Assembly: GCA_947568835.1 (NCBI GenBank)
Contig: OX387603.1
Location: 2,177,701 to 2,241,700, forward strand
Length of the DNA: 64,000 nucleotides
Source: Protonemura montana
Lineage: Eukaryota; Arthropoda; Insecta; Plecoptera; Nemouridae
Direction of reading: 5' to 3'
Of this stretch, positions 11,433 through 24,139 are shown piece by piece. The position numbers were made by a program, and so were the translations under genes. How positions within the stretch are numbered: the first letter of the stretch is position 1; each line of letters starts with the position of its first letter. Under the pieces are notes generated by a model. It was not told where the DNA came from, made no database searches, and saw only the letters and a program-made list of their open reading frames with translations.

Positions 11433-11573
11433 ATGTCACGGAATGTCCAGCACAGAGGCGACGGCGAGTGTCCGCTCCTTTGCGTGGAGCGAAACAAGCA
11501 CCCTGTCACGGAATGTCCAGCACAGAGGCGACGGCGATTGTCCGCTCCTTTGCGTGGAGTGAAACAAGCACCC
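11433..11573 (+). repeat. 70-bp minisatellite family, two units
   Basis: Two units of the 70-bp repeat (TGTCACGGAATGTCCAGCAC... and the hairpin CGCTCCTTTGCGTGGAGCG) lie here. The same family forms large arrays at 30553 (plus) and 46922 (minus) and a short one at 49344. This is the shortest locus and may be close to an ancestral state. Confidence 0.9.
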
Positions 11574-11587
11574 CGTGGCACAGTGGG

Positions 11588-11620
11588 TTAGATGTTCACT
11601 GTACATTTGGTGCCATTGGG
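11588..11620 (-). repeat. single-copy relative of the 33-bp minisatellite unit
   Basis: The plus strand reads TGTTCACTGTACATTTGGTG followed by CCATTGGG. Its reverse complement matches the 33-bp unit of the 18.2-21.2 kb array (CACCAAATGTACA...TGAACA) with about two differences. It begins 15 bp after the last 70-bp unit. It could be a founder copy or a remnant of a collapsed array. Confidence 0.7.
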
Positions 11621-12032
11621 TGAAGACGTTCTTGAAGTCATTATTATTAAAGGCCATTTCATGGTTTGTTTGGTATAAGAGATACGATTTGTGGCAAATT
11701 GACATCGCTTTAGTCTCCCCACTCATTGCGTGTGCTCTCTTCGAATGCTTTACATCGTTGCTTTGTCTGATGAAGTCGTTATTATTATGTTGCTCTCCGT
11801 GACTAACAAAAGGAAAACTGGAAAAGCCGGCGAGCATAGTTAAATGCTATAAAAGCCATGTGAAAGAGTTTATGCCATGACAGGGGTAAGGCAAATGCTT
11901 CCTTCGCTCGCATGAAAGGTACAAACGACATTTGCCGACCTTATTTTCCAAATGTGTATTTTGGTTGTAATAATAGTGAACCATCAATTTCCCTTGCCTC
12001 GCTTTTGGCAATGATACACAAAACAAATTGCT

Positions 12033-12370
12033 TTTTTTATTGTTATGAACACTACTTCCGTCTAAAAAATTTATGTCCAAACGGGGACTCAAACCCCGAT
12101 CTCCACCTGTCGCGAGTGTTGCTCTAACCAATTGAGCTACTTAGACACTGGATTTTTGAGACGATTTTAGTGTATTTGATGAGAATGACGGATCTCCAAG
12201 GAGTAGAACCAAGAGGCTGTGAATACTCACAGTCACTCTGATTCTAGTGACGCTATATCACGTCACAACCTGTCAATCTCGAGTGACTCCAATTTGACGT
12301 TGGATGCGTTGTTGTATTAGGATGAAATCTAATTTAAAGCAATCTTAGTATCTTCATAGTTCATAGCAGT
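12033..12370 (-). repeat. tRNA-like SINE/MITE element, minus strand
   Basis: The tRNA-like segment lies at 12074-12146 (73 nt) with an A-box match and paired acceptor-like ends. It is flanked by degenerate inverted repeats (CACTACTTCCGTCTAAAAAA on the left, TTTTTGAGACGATTTTAGTG on the right). The family body follows to about 12310, with the hairpin-rich TGTGAATACTCACAG segment. The last 50 bp diverge. Confidence 0.8.
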
Positions 12371-14150
12371 GATCAATATCATAGCGTTTGCAATTTTAAT
12401 CAGATTTCAAATAGATACACCAATTTCTTATTATTGCCTGATTCGAGATATGACAGCGATCATTTAAACTTTGTGGTGAAGTTGGCATCTAAGATTAGAA
12501 CCACTGAGTCAATCTGTATAGTATATAAGTGGCCATCGACTGAAGTTTCCAGTTCAGTTCAATATCTGGACTACTACTTGAAATTCAGGGAAGCATTATT
12601 CACATTTTTCAGGAAGTGACTCATCCTTATCTCCCTTCTAAGCCAGAATAGCCTCAGTAGCAGCTCGTTTTGACCAAGTTTTACCGGCCACCTGCGCTTG
12701 GGAACGATCTTCAATAGTTAAAGGACAGGAGCGGTGTAGCCAGGTGGTCTGGGCGACGCAACCTGATGACCACTCTCCTATCCACGCCAGTGGGTGTCAA
12801 CAAGAAGATTCCTCGAGTTCACTCGTGTTGTCCACCCCTGGTAATTTATGCAGAGAAGAACTTTCAAATTCACTTGCAACCGAGGCATGGCGAGTCATTC
12901 CACGCAGAGAAATTGACAAATATTTCTGCAGCCTCCAGTTAGGAAAATGAAAGAGACATGTCGTTGCCTTTTGAAAGTAAAAACTGAAATGTGTATCGTT
13001 AGTTTTTTAAGAGGTCATTTTCCCTCACTTTGTGCTTTAGCATTTGTCTTGTACTCCAAGTCTAAATTAATGTACTTTCTTTTCCCCGCGGCTTTTCCGT
13101 GCTGAATGCCAAGAGGAATGTAATTTAGTGTGAAAATTTGAAAATATTTCTTTGGGTTTTTTTTTTGTCATTGCGGGTCAAATGAGGTATTTTCTTTTTG
13201 GTGAAACGTGGACCTAGCTCAAGACGGAATGGAGATAAGCAAGTAAGAGACTTTATAAAAACGGCCAGTGAGATTCTGAATATTGTATAGGCAATGTCTT
13301 CTGTTTGTTCTTGTGTTTTCTTGGAGGGTTACCCGCAAAACTCGACGGTGCTGCCTCCCACCGAGCGAGATTGCAAATATATGGAACAAGTAAATACCAC
13401 GGCTTGGTCTACTTTAGAAAGGATATAGCACAGTCAGCCGAAAGCCAAGCGGTGGCTTGGAATGCTCATATGTAAAATTATGCCAAGATATTTGAGAGTA
13501 TCGTTAAAATTATTTAACTTTTCGTGTTATAAAATTTAAATGTCAATAAGTACAAAGCTTTAAATTGGAAAATAACTTCTAAAAACAAGAAAAATATCAT
13601 TCAAAATCCTTGAACCAACTTGATGGCACTAACACACTTTGAAAAAGAGATATTTTATCTCTAATTTCGTTCAGAAATACAACGAAGCCTGAAAAAAGCA
13701 ACCACATAAGCTCGTCATCAGCAATTCTGTTTCCTATTCCTCGGCACCCATGTCAAAAAAACCCGCTAGGACACAATCCAACTTGACTGCCTCGTTCTGC
13801 GATGGTTGCGAAATAACTTTAACTACATAGCAAGAGTAAGGCAAATGACGGGTGTGTTTATGACCGGGCCAGGATGGCCTGGGCTGGGGCATCGGATAGA
13901 ATTGACCCCTTGGCTTCTGACCATGACCACGATGGGACGGCGGGTGTTGTTCGGTCAACGCAATGTGTTTGGCTGCGTGTGGCTTGAGGTCGTTGCGTGG
14001 GGGACCGAGGAACGATTTGGCAGTGGCGGCTCTGGGGTGAATATTTAGGTGTGTCGGTTCCGAGTTGAAATTAGAGGATGGTGATGAGGACAGAGAGACA
14101 GATGTACTTTGTTCACGGTATATTTGTTCGCATAGAAGATCAAAGAGATT
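12371..14150. other. intergenic, no gene recognised
   Basis: Only short open frames. Positions 13730-14045 are more GC-rich and contain CCAGGATGGCCTGGGCTGGG near 13868, but nothing recognisable is encoded. Confidence 0.4.
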
Positions 14151-14200
14151 TCGCTCAGGTAGTTAGAGCGGCCGGGGTTCGATTCCTCGCATGGGGACAC
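14150..14200 (+). pseudogene. truncated tRNA-like sequence
   Basis: A D-arm (CGCTCAGGTAGTTAGAGCG) is joined directly to a T-arm with a perfect B-box core (GGTTCGATTCC). The anticodon arm is missing. It is most likely a SINE head remnant or tRNA pseudogene. Confidence 0.55.
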
Positions 14201-14461
14201 ATTTTAAAGAAATTATTCAGAACAAAAATATCATAAAAAATGTGAGAATTTGTAGTTTAGAGAAGAATTTGTCTGATTCTGTTTAACAGCACCAAGCCTA
14301 ATCATAGCACACAACTCCTTTTGATTGATTCATTGATTCATTGAGTGGTTGACCACTTTGTGCTAAACATGATGGGCACGTTTGTCAGTACATTTACAAA
14401 TTATATCAAGTTGTGTAGTGAATAATAATAAATAATAATAATAATCATGATCGCTCATGAA

Positions 14462-14528
14462 ATATTTGTGCCTATGTTGGTAGAGCGCCCGACCGGTAAT
14501 TGGGAGGTCCCTAGTTCGTATCCCGGTT
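14462..14528 (+). pseudogene. tRNA-Thr(GGT)-like SINE head or pseudogene
   Basis: The D-arm remnant GTTGGTAGAGCG is followed by an anticodon arm CCCGA-CCGGTAA-TTGGG, giving the anticodon GGT (Thr), then GGTCCCTAGTTCGTATCCCG as variable and T regions. The 5' acceptor half is degraded, so a functional tRNA is unlikely. The sequence resembles generic tRNA-derived SINE heads. Confidence 0.6.
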
Positions 14529-14684
14529 CAGTTGCAGATTTATCAAGTCTAGCTTCCTTTTCGTAACTAACCTGGTTATAATAACATAGATAGTAGTTTA
14601 TCTAAACCTGCAATTCTCAAAAGATTGTACAAAGCAAATCGAGGACTAAATTGCGAATCATTTGGTCGCTTTAAGCCCACAGAC

Positions 14685-15086
14685 ATCCATCCAATGCCTG
14701 ACTCAGTGCAGTGTTGCTTAACTTTCATCTCTCCAACCTCTCTCCCGAACAGAACTGGTCATGTGTATGATGGTCACCCATCCAATACCTGACCCAGCGC
14801 AGTGTTGCTTAACTGTCATCCCTCCAACCTCTCTCCCGAACAGAACTGGTCATGTGTATGATGGTCACCCATCCAATGCCTGACCCAGCGCAGTGTTGCT
14901 TAACTTTCATCCCTCCAACCTCTCTCCCGAACAGAACTGGTCATGTGTATGATGGTCACCCATCCAATACCTGACACAGCGCAGTGTTGCTTAACTTTCA
15001 TCCCTCCAACCTCTCTCCCGAACAGAACTGGTCATGTGTATGATGGTCACCCATCCAATACCTGACCCAGCGCAGTGTTGCTTAAC
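14685..15086 (-). repeat. 91-bp 5S-derived array without a SINE body
   Basis: Four complete 91-bp units and a partial one (GTGTTGC at 14711, 14802, 14893, 14984 and 15075). It is the same unit as in the 5S SINE, but no body or tail is attached at either end. Confidence 0.9.
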
Positions 15087-15424
15087 GCAGCGGCAACGTC
15101 ATTGCTTTGCCTTCAAAGTTTGAATGTTACATCAAGTCGGTATGGGCTGGCAGGACAGATGTTAATGCAGGTTGATGTTCGTGTAGGTTGATCTATTTTA
15201 GATGAGTATTCGATCGCCACCATTAATCACGTCGCGTTTGCGGCGCTAGTTCAGGATCGTAGCTAATTATCGTAATGACCAACTGGGACATCACCGAGTA
15301 ATTAACCCAAGTACCACAACGCCAATGGATGCAATTGTGCATCGAGATAATTCGTGAAATCTTATCCCATGCATGATTACTGCACAGTGGTTATAATATC
15401 CAGGCGTTGCCAAAAGCTTCGATG

Positions 15425-15725
15425 GAGAAAACAATTTGTTCGGGGTCATATTTTCAAAAACAATTTTTTTTTGGTTTTTGAGATTATCGATCTTGATTAT
15501 TTTAGTTAGATGGATTCAGGATGCTTGTTGTAATTTTTTGTGGTTCTTTTGTTATTGACAAATTGTCAGGACTGCTTTTACCCTTGATAAAGTAACAGGT
15601 ACAAGTTACGAAACGTTGGGAAATTCAGTTGTTCTTCACTTAGCATTGAAAACCCAGTTGAAATAGTTTTTGTTAAAACTAGTGCTAAGTTTAGATCAAG
15701 TAGGCATGAGTCTGGAAACCAGTTT
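15425..15725 (+). repeat. stem-loop-core interspersed repeat
   Basis: A plus-strand copy with core CCCTTGATAAAGTAAC/GTTACGAAACG at 15581-15615. The right end is GTGCTAAGTTTAGATCAAGT, ending in ATGAGTCTGGAAAC at about 15720. The left part is more diverged than in the 27683 copy. Confidence 0.75.
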
Positions 15726-17617
15726 GTCACAGGATATGAGGCATTTTGATTCGCTGAAACTGTAGCAGAACTTTGTAGCGAAATCTTTGCTTAGGGTTAA
15801 CTGCCCAACATCTCTCTTTAACAAAGCGAACCCATTTTTTAATATAAGAAGTCATGAAACTGAATTAAGCCATCGAATACTCGACATTATGAAAGTCTAC
15901 CTCCCCTGTCATGAATTTAATTACATTGTTAGGATTTCAGACGCGTCTTAGCAATTATGACACGAGCATTACAGGCTAGAAATATAAGAGAATACGACTG
16001 TGAGGACCGACGCCACTGGGCGAAATAATTCGGTTGGATTCCAGTACGCTGTGTTCCTATATGTTGAGATCCAGAAATCCTTGAATTATTATTTGTACAT
16101 TGTTAATTGAATCTGTCCAATTCGTATTTAGTTTGTGACTCGGGTTCCGTTGCGCTGGGAACAAAGGGCACAAATTTGTTTCATTCTGCGCTCTCCAGCA
16201 CAGTTCCAATTGTTGTTCAGTTTTGTTATTTGAAAATTATATCTACAGGGCTGTGAAAACTGACTTTCATAGAAGCGGACTTTAACTGCAAATGATATGA
16301 GTTATATATCTGCATGGATGGCTGGTATATTTTCTAGTAAATCGATGCATGAAATGCTTTGTCTGAAAGCTGAATTTATTGCAAATATAGTTGGCAATGT
16401 TACTAAAATATTAGAATAATTGTGAATAATTTTCAACTGAGTTATTTATGAATGCTCCAAGTTTGTTAAATGAGCTTTTTTTCCAAATGTCAAGTTTAAT
16501 TGATGGAGATTGTTTATTTTGATCAACGAAAGATCAAATGAGTGAATAGAAATGCACTCAATGACGTTGGCTCAATGATCTTTTATTCCTCTTATGGGGG
16601 ATTTCACCAACAACGAGCTAAACTAAGTTTAAAAAGTAAAATCTGTTTTTACCGAGAGTTAAGAAGCAGAAATTTACAAAAATACCAACAAAAAATACTA
16701 AAATTTCTCTTGAAAAGTGGTATAAATTCTAGAAGGCACTGCCAGGTAACAACAAACAAAACTAATTTTTTAGCTGTCAATATTTTCTCTAGATCGATGG
16801 AGTTTTAAATTCTAAACAAGTAAACAGGAAATAGATCCGGACAAAACCGTTACATATTTCTGTATCTCAACAAATTATCTTTCAATTTAAACTCTGAGCA
16901 AGAAGTTATTTTATATTTTCGATTATTAAATCGTGTTGTCTAAGTTAACTTGCTTGACGCTTAGCATCACTTTCGACCGGAAGTTCCTGTCAGTTCCACG
17001 GCGAGCCCCGCGTGCTTTTAGTTCAAAACACGGACACAGATAAAAAAAAAAAGCGCGGCAAGCGTCGAAGTTCAAAGAAACTTTTCCACCCAACGTTGGG
17101 TGCTGATCGTCATCTTGTGCGATCGAAATAGTTCCATCCCCGCAAGCATTTTTACTGCTCTTTTTCTAATCGAGATGGCAATGTAAGGTGCATTTGTTTT
17201 GAAAAGTCACACGATTATGACGCAATCTAAACAAAAGAAGCCGCCTTTTTCACAACAAGTTGGAATGGAACATAAAAATTGCCATGATCTTTCATCTGCA
17301 GCAGTAATTCAACAATCCAGTAACTTGCTGAAGACATCAAGACGCCTCTGGTAGATTTTTCCTGTGCTTCTCAATAATTTTTCAACCTACTATTAAGGCT
17401 TAAAAGCTGTGATGACGGTGCTTTTTGCTCACTAATAAACTCCATTCACTCTCTCTCTTCATAACTCGTTACTAAATCCTTTCCAACAAGATGCGGCTTC
17501 AACTTCTGATAAAATTAATGGGCAATGTAATTCACCATTAAATGGATTAATCTGCAGACAATCTGCAGTCCAGCAGTTTCATTCACCTTCTGCGCAATAT
17601 TTCCTTGGTACATACAC
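15726..17617. other. intergenic, no gene recognised
   Basis: AT-rich sequence with only chance-sized open frames (for example 88 codons at 16542-16808). A short palindrome (CCAACGTTGG) lies near 17090. Confidence 0.4.
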
Positions 17618-18152
17618 AGAACGGTTTGCCGTGTTGGAAAAACAGGTTCTCTTGAGATCACCGAAGTTAAGCAACACTGCGCTGGGTCAGGTATTGGATG
17701 GGTGACCATCATACACATGACCAGTTCTGTTCGGGAGAGAGGTTGGAGGGATGAAAATTAAGTAACACTGCGCTGGGTCAGGTATTGGATGGGCGACCAT
17801 CATACACATGACCAGTTCTGTTCGGGAGAGAGGTTGGAGGGATGAAAATTAAGTAACACTGCGCTGGGTCAGGTATTGGATGGGTGACCATCATACACAT
17901 GACAAGTTCTGTTCGGGAGAGAGGTTGGAGGGATGAAAATTAAGTAACACTGCGCTGGGTCAGGTATTGGATGGGTGACCATCATACACATGACAAGTTC
18001 TGTTCGGGAGAGAGGTTGGAGGGATGAAAGTTAAGCAACACTGCGCTGGGTCAGGTATTGGATGGGCGACCATCATACACATGACCAGTTCTGTTCGGGA
18101 GAGAGGTTGGAGGGATGAAAGTTAAGTAACACTGCGCTGGGTCAGGTATTGG
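17618..18152 (+). repeat. 5S-derived head plus 91-bp array
   Basis: It begins with the 5S-like leader GAACGGTTTGCCGTGTTGGA and GAGATCACCGAAGTTAAGC, which match the 5' part of metazoan 5S rRNA. Units follow with starts at 17666, 17757, 17848, 17939, 18030 and 18121. The last unit breaks off inside its box C region (AGGTATTGGA) and passes straight into the 33-bp array. No SINE body. Confidence 0.9.
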
Positions 18153-21100
18153 AACCCACTGACACCAAATGTACACTGAACATCCCACACTAGCACCAAA
18201 TGTACACTGAACATCCCACACACTGGCACCAAATGTACACTGAACATCCCACACTGGCACCAAATGTACACTGAACATCCCACACACTGGCACCAAATGA
18301 ACACTGAACATCCCACACACTGGCACCAAATGTACATCAAACATCCCACACACTGGAACTAAATGTACACTGAACATCCCAAACACTGGCACCAAATGTA
18401 CATCAAACATCCCACACACTGGAACTAAATGAACACTGAACATCCCACACACTGGCACCAAATGTACACTGAACATCCCACACACTGGCACCAAATGTAC
18501 ACTGAACATCCCACACTAGCACCAAATGTACATCAAACATCCCACACACTGGCACCAAATGTACACTGAACATCCCACACACTGCACCAAATGTACATCA
18601 AACATCCCACACCCTGTCACCAAATGTACATCAAACATCCCACACACTAGCACCAAATGTACACTGAACATCCCACACTCTGGCACCAAATGTACACTGA
18701 ACATCCCAACCACTGGCACCAAATGTACATCAAACATCCCAAAGACTGGCACCAAATGTACACTGAACATCCCACACACTGGCACCAAATGAACACTGAA
18801 CATCCCACACTAGCACCAAATGTACATCAAACATCCCACAAACTGGCACCAAATGTACACTGAACATCCCACACACTGGCACCAAATGTACACTGAACAT
18901 CCCACACACTGTCAACAAATGTACACTAAACATCCCACACACTGTCACCAAATGTACATCAAACATCCCACACACTGCACCAAATGTACACTGAACATCC
19001 CACACACTGCACCAAATGTACACTGAAAATCCCACACTCTGGCACCAAATGTACACTGAACATCCCAACCACTGGCACCAAATGTACATCAAACATCCCA
19101 CACACTGGCACCAAATGAACACTGAACATCCCACACACTGCACCAAATGTACACTGAAAATCCCACACTCTGGCACCAAATGTACACTGAACAACCCAAC
19201 CACTGGCACCAAATGTACATCAAACATCCCACACCCTGGCACCAAATGTACACTGAACATCCCAACCACTGGCACCAAATGTACATCAAACATCCCACAC
19301 ACTGGCACCAAATGTACACTGAACATCCCACACACTGGCACCAAATGTACACTGAACATCCCACACACTGTCACCAAATGTACACTGAACATCCCACACA
19401 CTGGCACCAAATGTACATCAAACATCCCACACACTGTCACCAAATGTACACTGAACATCCCACACACTGGCACCAAATGTACACTGAACATCCCACACAC
19501 TGGCACTAAATGTACACTGAACATCCCACACACTGACACCAAATGTACATCAAACATCCCACACACTGGAACTTAATGTACATCAAACATCCCACACACT
19601 GTCACCAAATGTACACTAAACATCCCACACACTAGCACCGAATGTACACTGAACATCGCACCCACTAGCACCAAATGTACACTGAACATCCCACACCCTG
19701 GCACCAAATGTACACTGAACATCCCACACACTGGAACTTAATGTACATCAAACATCCCACACACTGTCACCAAATGTACACTAAACATCCCACACACTAG
19801 CACCGAATGTACACTGAACATCGCACCCACTAGCACCAAATGTACACTGAACATCCCACACACTAGCACTAAATGTACACTGAACATCCCACACACTGGC
19901 ACCAAATGTACACTGAACATCCCACACACTAGCACCAAATGTACACTGAACATCCCACACACTGTCACCAAATGTACACTGAACATCCCACACCCTGGCA
20001 CCAAATGTACACTGAACATCCCACACACTAGCACCAAATGTACACTGAACATCCCACACACTAGCACCAAATGTACACTGAACATCCCACACACTGTCAC
20101 CAAATGTACACTTAACATCCCACACCCTGGCACCAAATGTACACTGAACATCCCACACACTGTCACCAAATGTACACTGAACATCCCACACAGTGGAACC
20201 AAATGTACACTGAACATCCCAACCACTGGCACCAAATGTACACTGAACATCCCACACACTGGCACCAAATGTACACTGAACATCCCACACACTAGCACCA
20301 AATGTACACTGAACATCCCACACACTGGCACCAAATGTACACTGAACATCCCAACCACTGGCACCTAATGTACACTGAACATCCCAACCACTGGCACCAA
20401 ATGTACACTGAACATCCCACACACTGGCACCAAATGTACACTGAACATCCCACACACTAGCACCAAATGTACACTGAACATCCCACACACTGGCACCAAA
20501 TGTACACTGAACATCCCACACACTGGCACCAAATGTACACTGAACATCCAACACCCTGGCACCAAATGTACACTGAACATCCCACACACTGGCACCAAAT
20601 GTACACTGAACATCCCACACACTGGCACCAAATGTACACTGAACATCCCACACACTGTCACCAAATGTAAACTAAACATCCCACACCCTGGCACCAAATG
20701 TACACTGAACATCCCAACCACTGGCACCTAATGTACACTGAACATCCCAACCACTGGCACCAAATGTACACTGAACATCCCACACACTAGCACCAAATGT
20801 ACACTGAACATCCCAACCACTGGCACCAAATGTACACTGAACATCCCAACCACTGTCACCAAATGTACACTAAACATCCCACACCCTGGCACCAAATGTA
20901 CACTGAACATCCCACACACTGTCACCAAATGTACACTAAACATCCCACACACTGTCACCAAATGTACACCAAACATCCCACACCCTGGCACCAAATGTAC
21001 ACTGAACATCCCACACACTGGCACCAAATGTACACTAAACATCCCACACACTGTCACCAAATGTACACTAAACATCCCACACCCTGGCACCAAATGTACA

Positions 21101-21224
21101 CTGAACATCCCACACACTGGCACCAAATGTACACTGAACATCCCACACAATGACACCAAATGTACACTAAACATCCCACACACTGGCACCAAATGTACAG
21201 TGAATTTTCCAACGACTGGCACCA
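18153..21224. repeat. 33-bp minisatellite, about 93 units
   Basis: The unit is built on CTGGCACCAAATGTACACTG plus AACATCCCACACA. Because 33 is a multiple of three and the unit lacks stops, both strands show long open frames of 11-residue repeats; indel units of 32 bp break these repeatedly. The left half (to about 19600) mixes two unit types (ACATCAAAC and ACACTGAAC); the right half is almost only ACACTGAAC. Larger repeats are visible: GGAACTTAATG at 19568 and 19733 (165 bp, five units), and GCACCTAATG at 20361 and 20724 (363 bp, eleven units). No splice sites or unique flanks suggest coding use. Confidence 0.95.
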
Positions 21225-21709
21225 TATTTACTTAATGAAATGTTGTTTTTTAAAAAGCGGAAGTGGAAAATAAAGTGCAACTTTGCAAGAACAAACTTTG
21301 AAGTCAAAGTGGAGTCCCGTGATTCTGTTCCAAGTGCGAGCTTAGCGTGGAATTATCCTGCACTCGAAGGTGTTAATTACGGAATTAGAAATGCATTACT
21401 TTCCTCGCGTTACAGGTAAATGCATTCGGCATTAGCGATTCTGAGTGAAGCTCGAGACCAGGTAAAGTTGGGTGTCATGGTAGACAACGCTGCCTGGTGT
21501 AGCTTTCACGTACTTAAATCACGGTTATCTTGGTAATCCCAGCACGCCGGCTCAGGGATGAAAAATTGCGAAAAAATCGTGTGAAATCGGGTGGTCACGA
21601 CCATTTGCCGTTCTTTGGCATTAAGTTAGATTATGTATTCTAAGCAATCCACCAGTAGTGAGAGCATTTTGATCCCCTAATAATGCTAATTGTTGATGGA
21701 TTGATTTTT
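21225..21709. other. intergenic, no gene recognised
   Basis: Unique sequence between the 33-bp array and the next 5S-derived block. Nothing identifiable. Confidence 0.4.
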
Positions 21710-23130
21710 TTGGCTTAACTTCGATGATCCCGCGAAGACCGAGGATTCCAACACGGCAAACCATTCGATGATCACCCGTCCAATACCTGACCCAGCGCAG
21801 TGATGCTTAACTTTCATCCCTCCAACCTCTCTCCCGAACAGAACTGGTAATGTGTATGATGGTCACTCATCCAATACTTGACTCAGCGTAGTATTGCTTA
21901 ACTTTCAGCCCTCCAACCTCTCTCCCGAACAGAACTGGTCATGTGTATGATGGTCACCCATCCAATACCTGACTCAGCGCAGTGATGCTTAACTTTCATC
22001 CCTCCAACCTCTCTCCCGAACATAACTGGTCATGTGTATGATGGTCACCCATCCAATACCTGACTCAGGTCAGTGTAGCTTAACTTTCATCCCTCCAACC
22101 TCTCTCCCAAACAGAACTGGTCATGTGTATGATGGTCACTCATCCAATACCTGACTCAGCTCAGTGTAGCTTAAGTTTCATCCCTCCAACCTCTCTCCCG
22201 AACAGAACTGGTCATGTGTATGATGATCACCCGTCCAATACCTGACCCAGCGCAGTGTTGCTTAACTTTCATCCCTCCAGCCTCTCACCCGAACAGAACT
22301 GGTCATGTGTATGATGGTCAACCATCCAATACCTGACTCAGCTCAGTGTAGCTTAAGTTTCATCCCTCCAACCTCTCTCCCGAACAGAACTGGTCATGTG
22401 TATGATGGTCACCCATCCAATACCTGACCTAGCGCAGTGTTGCTAAACTTTCATCTCTCCAACCTATCTCCCGAACAGAACTGGTAATGTGTATGATGGT
22501 CACCCATCCAATACCTGACCTAGCGCAGTGTTGCTAAACTTTCATCCCTCCAACCTCTCTCCCGAACAGAACTGGTCATGTGTATGATGGTCACCCATCC
22601 AATACCTGACTCAGCTCATTGTAGCTTAACTTTCATCCCTCCAACCTCTCTCCCGAACAGAACTGGTCATGTGTATGATGGTCACTCATCCAATACCTGA
22701 CCTAGCGCAGTGTTGCTTAACTTTCATCTCTCCAACCTCTCTCCCGAACAGAACTGGTCATGTGTATGATGGTCACCCATCCAATACCTGACCTAGCGCA
22801 GTGTTGCTAAACTTTCATCCCTCCAACCTCTCTCCCGAACAGAACTGGTCATGTGTATGATGGTCACCCATCCAATACCTGACCTAGCGCAGTGTTGCTA
22901 AACTTTCATCCCTCCAACCTCTCTCCCGAACAGAACTGGTCATGTGTATGATGGTCACCCATCCAATACCTGACCCAGCGCAGTGTTGCTTAACTTTCAT
23001 CCCTCCAACCTCTCTCCCGAACAGAACTGGTCATATGTATGATGGTCACCCATCCAATACCTGACAATACCTGACTTCGGTGATCTCACAAGGACCGGTG
23101 TTTCCAACACGCCAAACCGTACAGTGGTCT
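21710..23130 (-). repeat. 5S-derived head fragment and 14-unit 91-bp array
   Basis: Positions 21718-21767 hold one 5S-like head end (CTTCGATGATCCCGCGAAGA and ACACGGCAAACCATTCG). About 14 units of 91 bp follow (21768 to about 23063), then a complete minus-strand head (CTTCGGTGATCTCACAAGGA, CACCGGT-type, CACGCCAAACCGT) at 23064-23130. The head matches the 5' half of metazoan 5S rRNA (GATCACCGAAG, AAACACCGGT). No SINE body is attached. Confidence 0.9.
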
Positions 23131-23610
23131 TGTTGTTAAAGCTACAGAACTTATATTCAAAGCTAACGTGTAGAACGTCCGCCTGGTGTTTTTGAAATGA
23201 GGCGGTTACATACAAGCAAGCCAGTTTATTTCATAGCATAATGAGTCTCCACTCCAGCTAAACAACCTGTTACCCTCACAGATAGCCAGTTAGTGAAAAT
23301 AATGAAAACACCGTGTCGGTGATTACCACGTCTTTGTGCACCTGCGTGCGTGCAACGTGCTAAATTGCCGCCCGTGATTGCCATGAAAACGATCATCAAG
23401 TTGTTTACCCTCGAGTCACGTCATTGTGGACACGAGCGAATCAACACGTCATTGTTAAATCATTAACCCCACCATCCCCAACGCAATCATATTACCCTGG
23501 AGTCCGCATAGCAAGCAGATCCACACCCAAACCCCCACCCATCCGGGGACTGCGGACATAACGCACAGTTTTCACCGTCCAGCGCATCTCATCGCCAACA
23601 AACATTGTCA
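23131..23610. other. intergenic, no gene recognised
   Basis: Unique sequence with no recognised features up to the target-site duplication of the next SINE. Confidence 0.4.
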
Positions 23611-23621
23611 GTGGCGCTCTC

Positions 23622-24139
23622 TGTTATTATTATTATTATTATTTGTGGTGTTTAGCGACGCACTGTTTTGATATCTGGCCATGCGGTACTGATCTCATGG
23701 CGTCGGTGAATGAGTGGATGATGATGAACCTAACCTAGCCTAGAAGGGAGGAGCGGAAACCCGGTACCGGCACGTAGCCTACTACTGTCGAAGACCAAGG
23801 GGACCACCGGCTTAACGTCCCTTCCGAAGGACGGTACAACGCGAACAACAGGATTCCTTCACAAATCCATGATGTCGAGAGGTTGATAAGCAAGGCGAGT
23901 GAAGTTGCTGTAATAACTTTCATCCCTCCAACCTCTCTCCCGAACAGAACTGGTCATGTGTATGATGGTCACCCATCCAATACCTGACCCAGCGCAGTGT
24001 TGCTTAACTTTCATCCCTCCAACCTCTCTCCCGAACAGAACTGGTCATGTGTATGATGGTCACCCATCCAATACCTGACCCAGCGCAGTGTTGCTTAACT
24101 TTCAGCCCTCCAACCTCTCTCCCGAACAGAACTGGTCAT
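23622..24139 (-). mobile_element. 5'-truncated 5S-derived SINE with target-site duplication
   Basis: From right to left: part of one 91-bp unit, two full units, the complete SINE body and the tail ending in an (ATA)n run. Both sides carry the 11-bp direct repeat GTGGCGCTCTC (23611-23621 and 24140-24150). The 5' end lies inside a tandem unit, as expected for incomplete reverse transcription of a multi-head transcript. Confidence 0.88.

Noticed and set aside
18730-20653. Open frames of 278 and 290 codons with an 11-residue repeat (MFSVHLVPVCG)
   Set aside because: The 33-bp unit is a multiple of three and lacks stops on both strands; frames are broken by 32-bp units and both strands are equally open.
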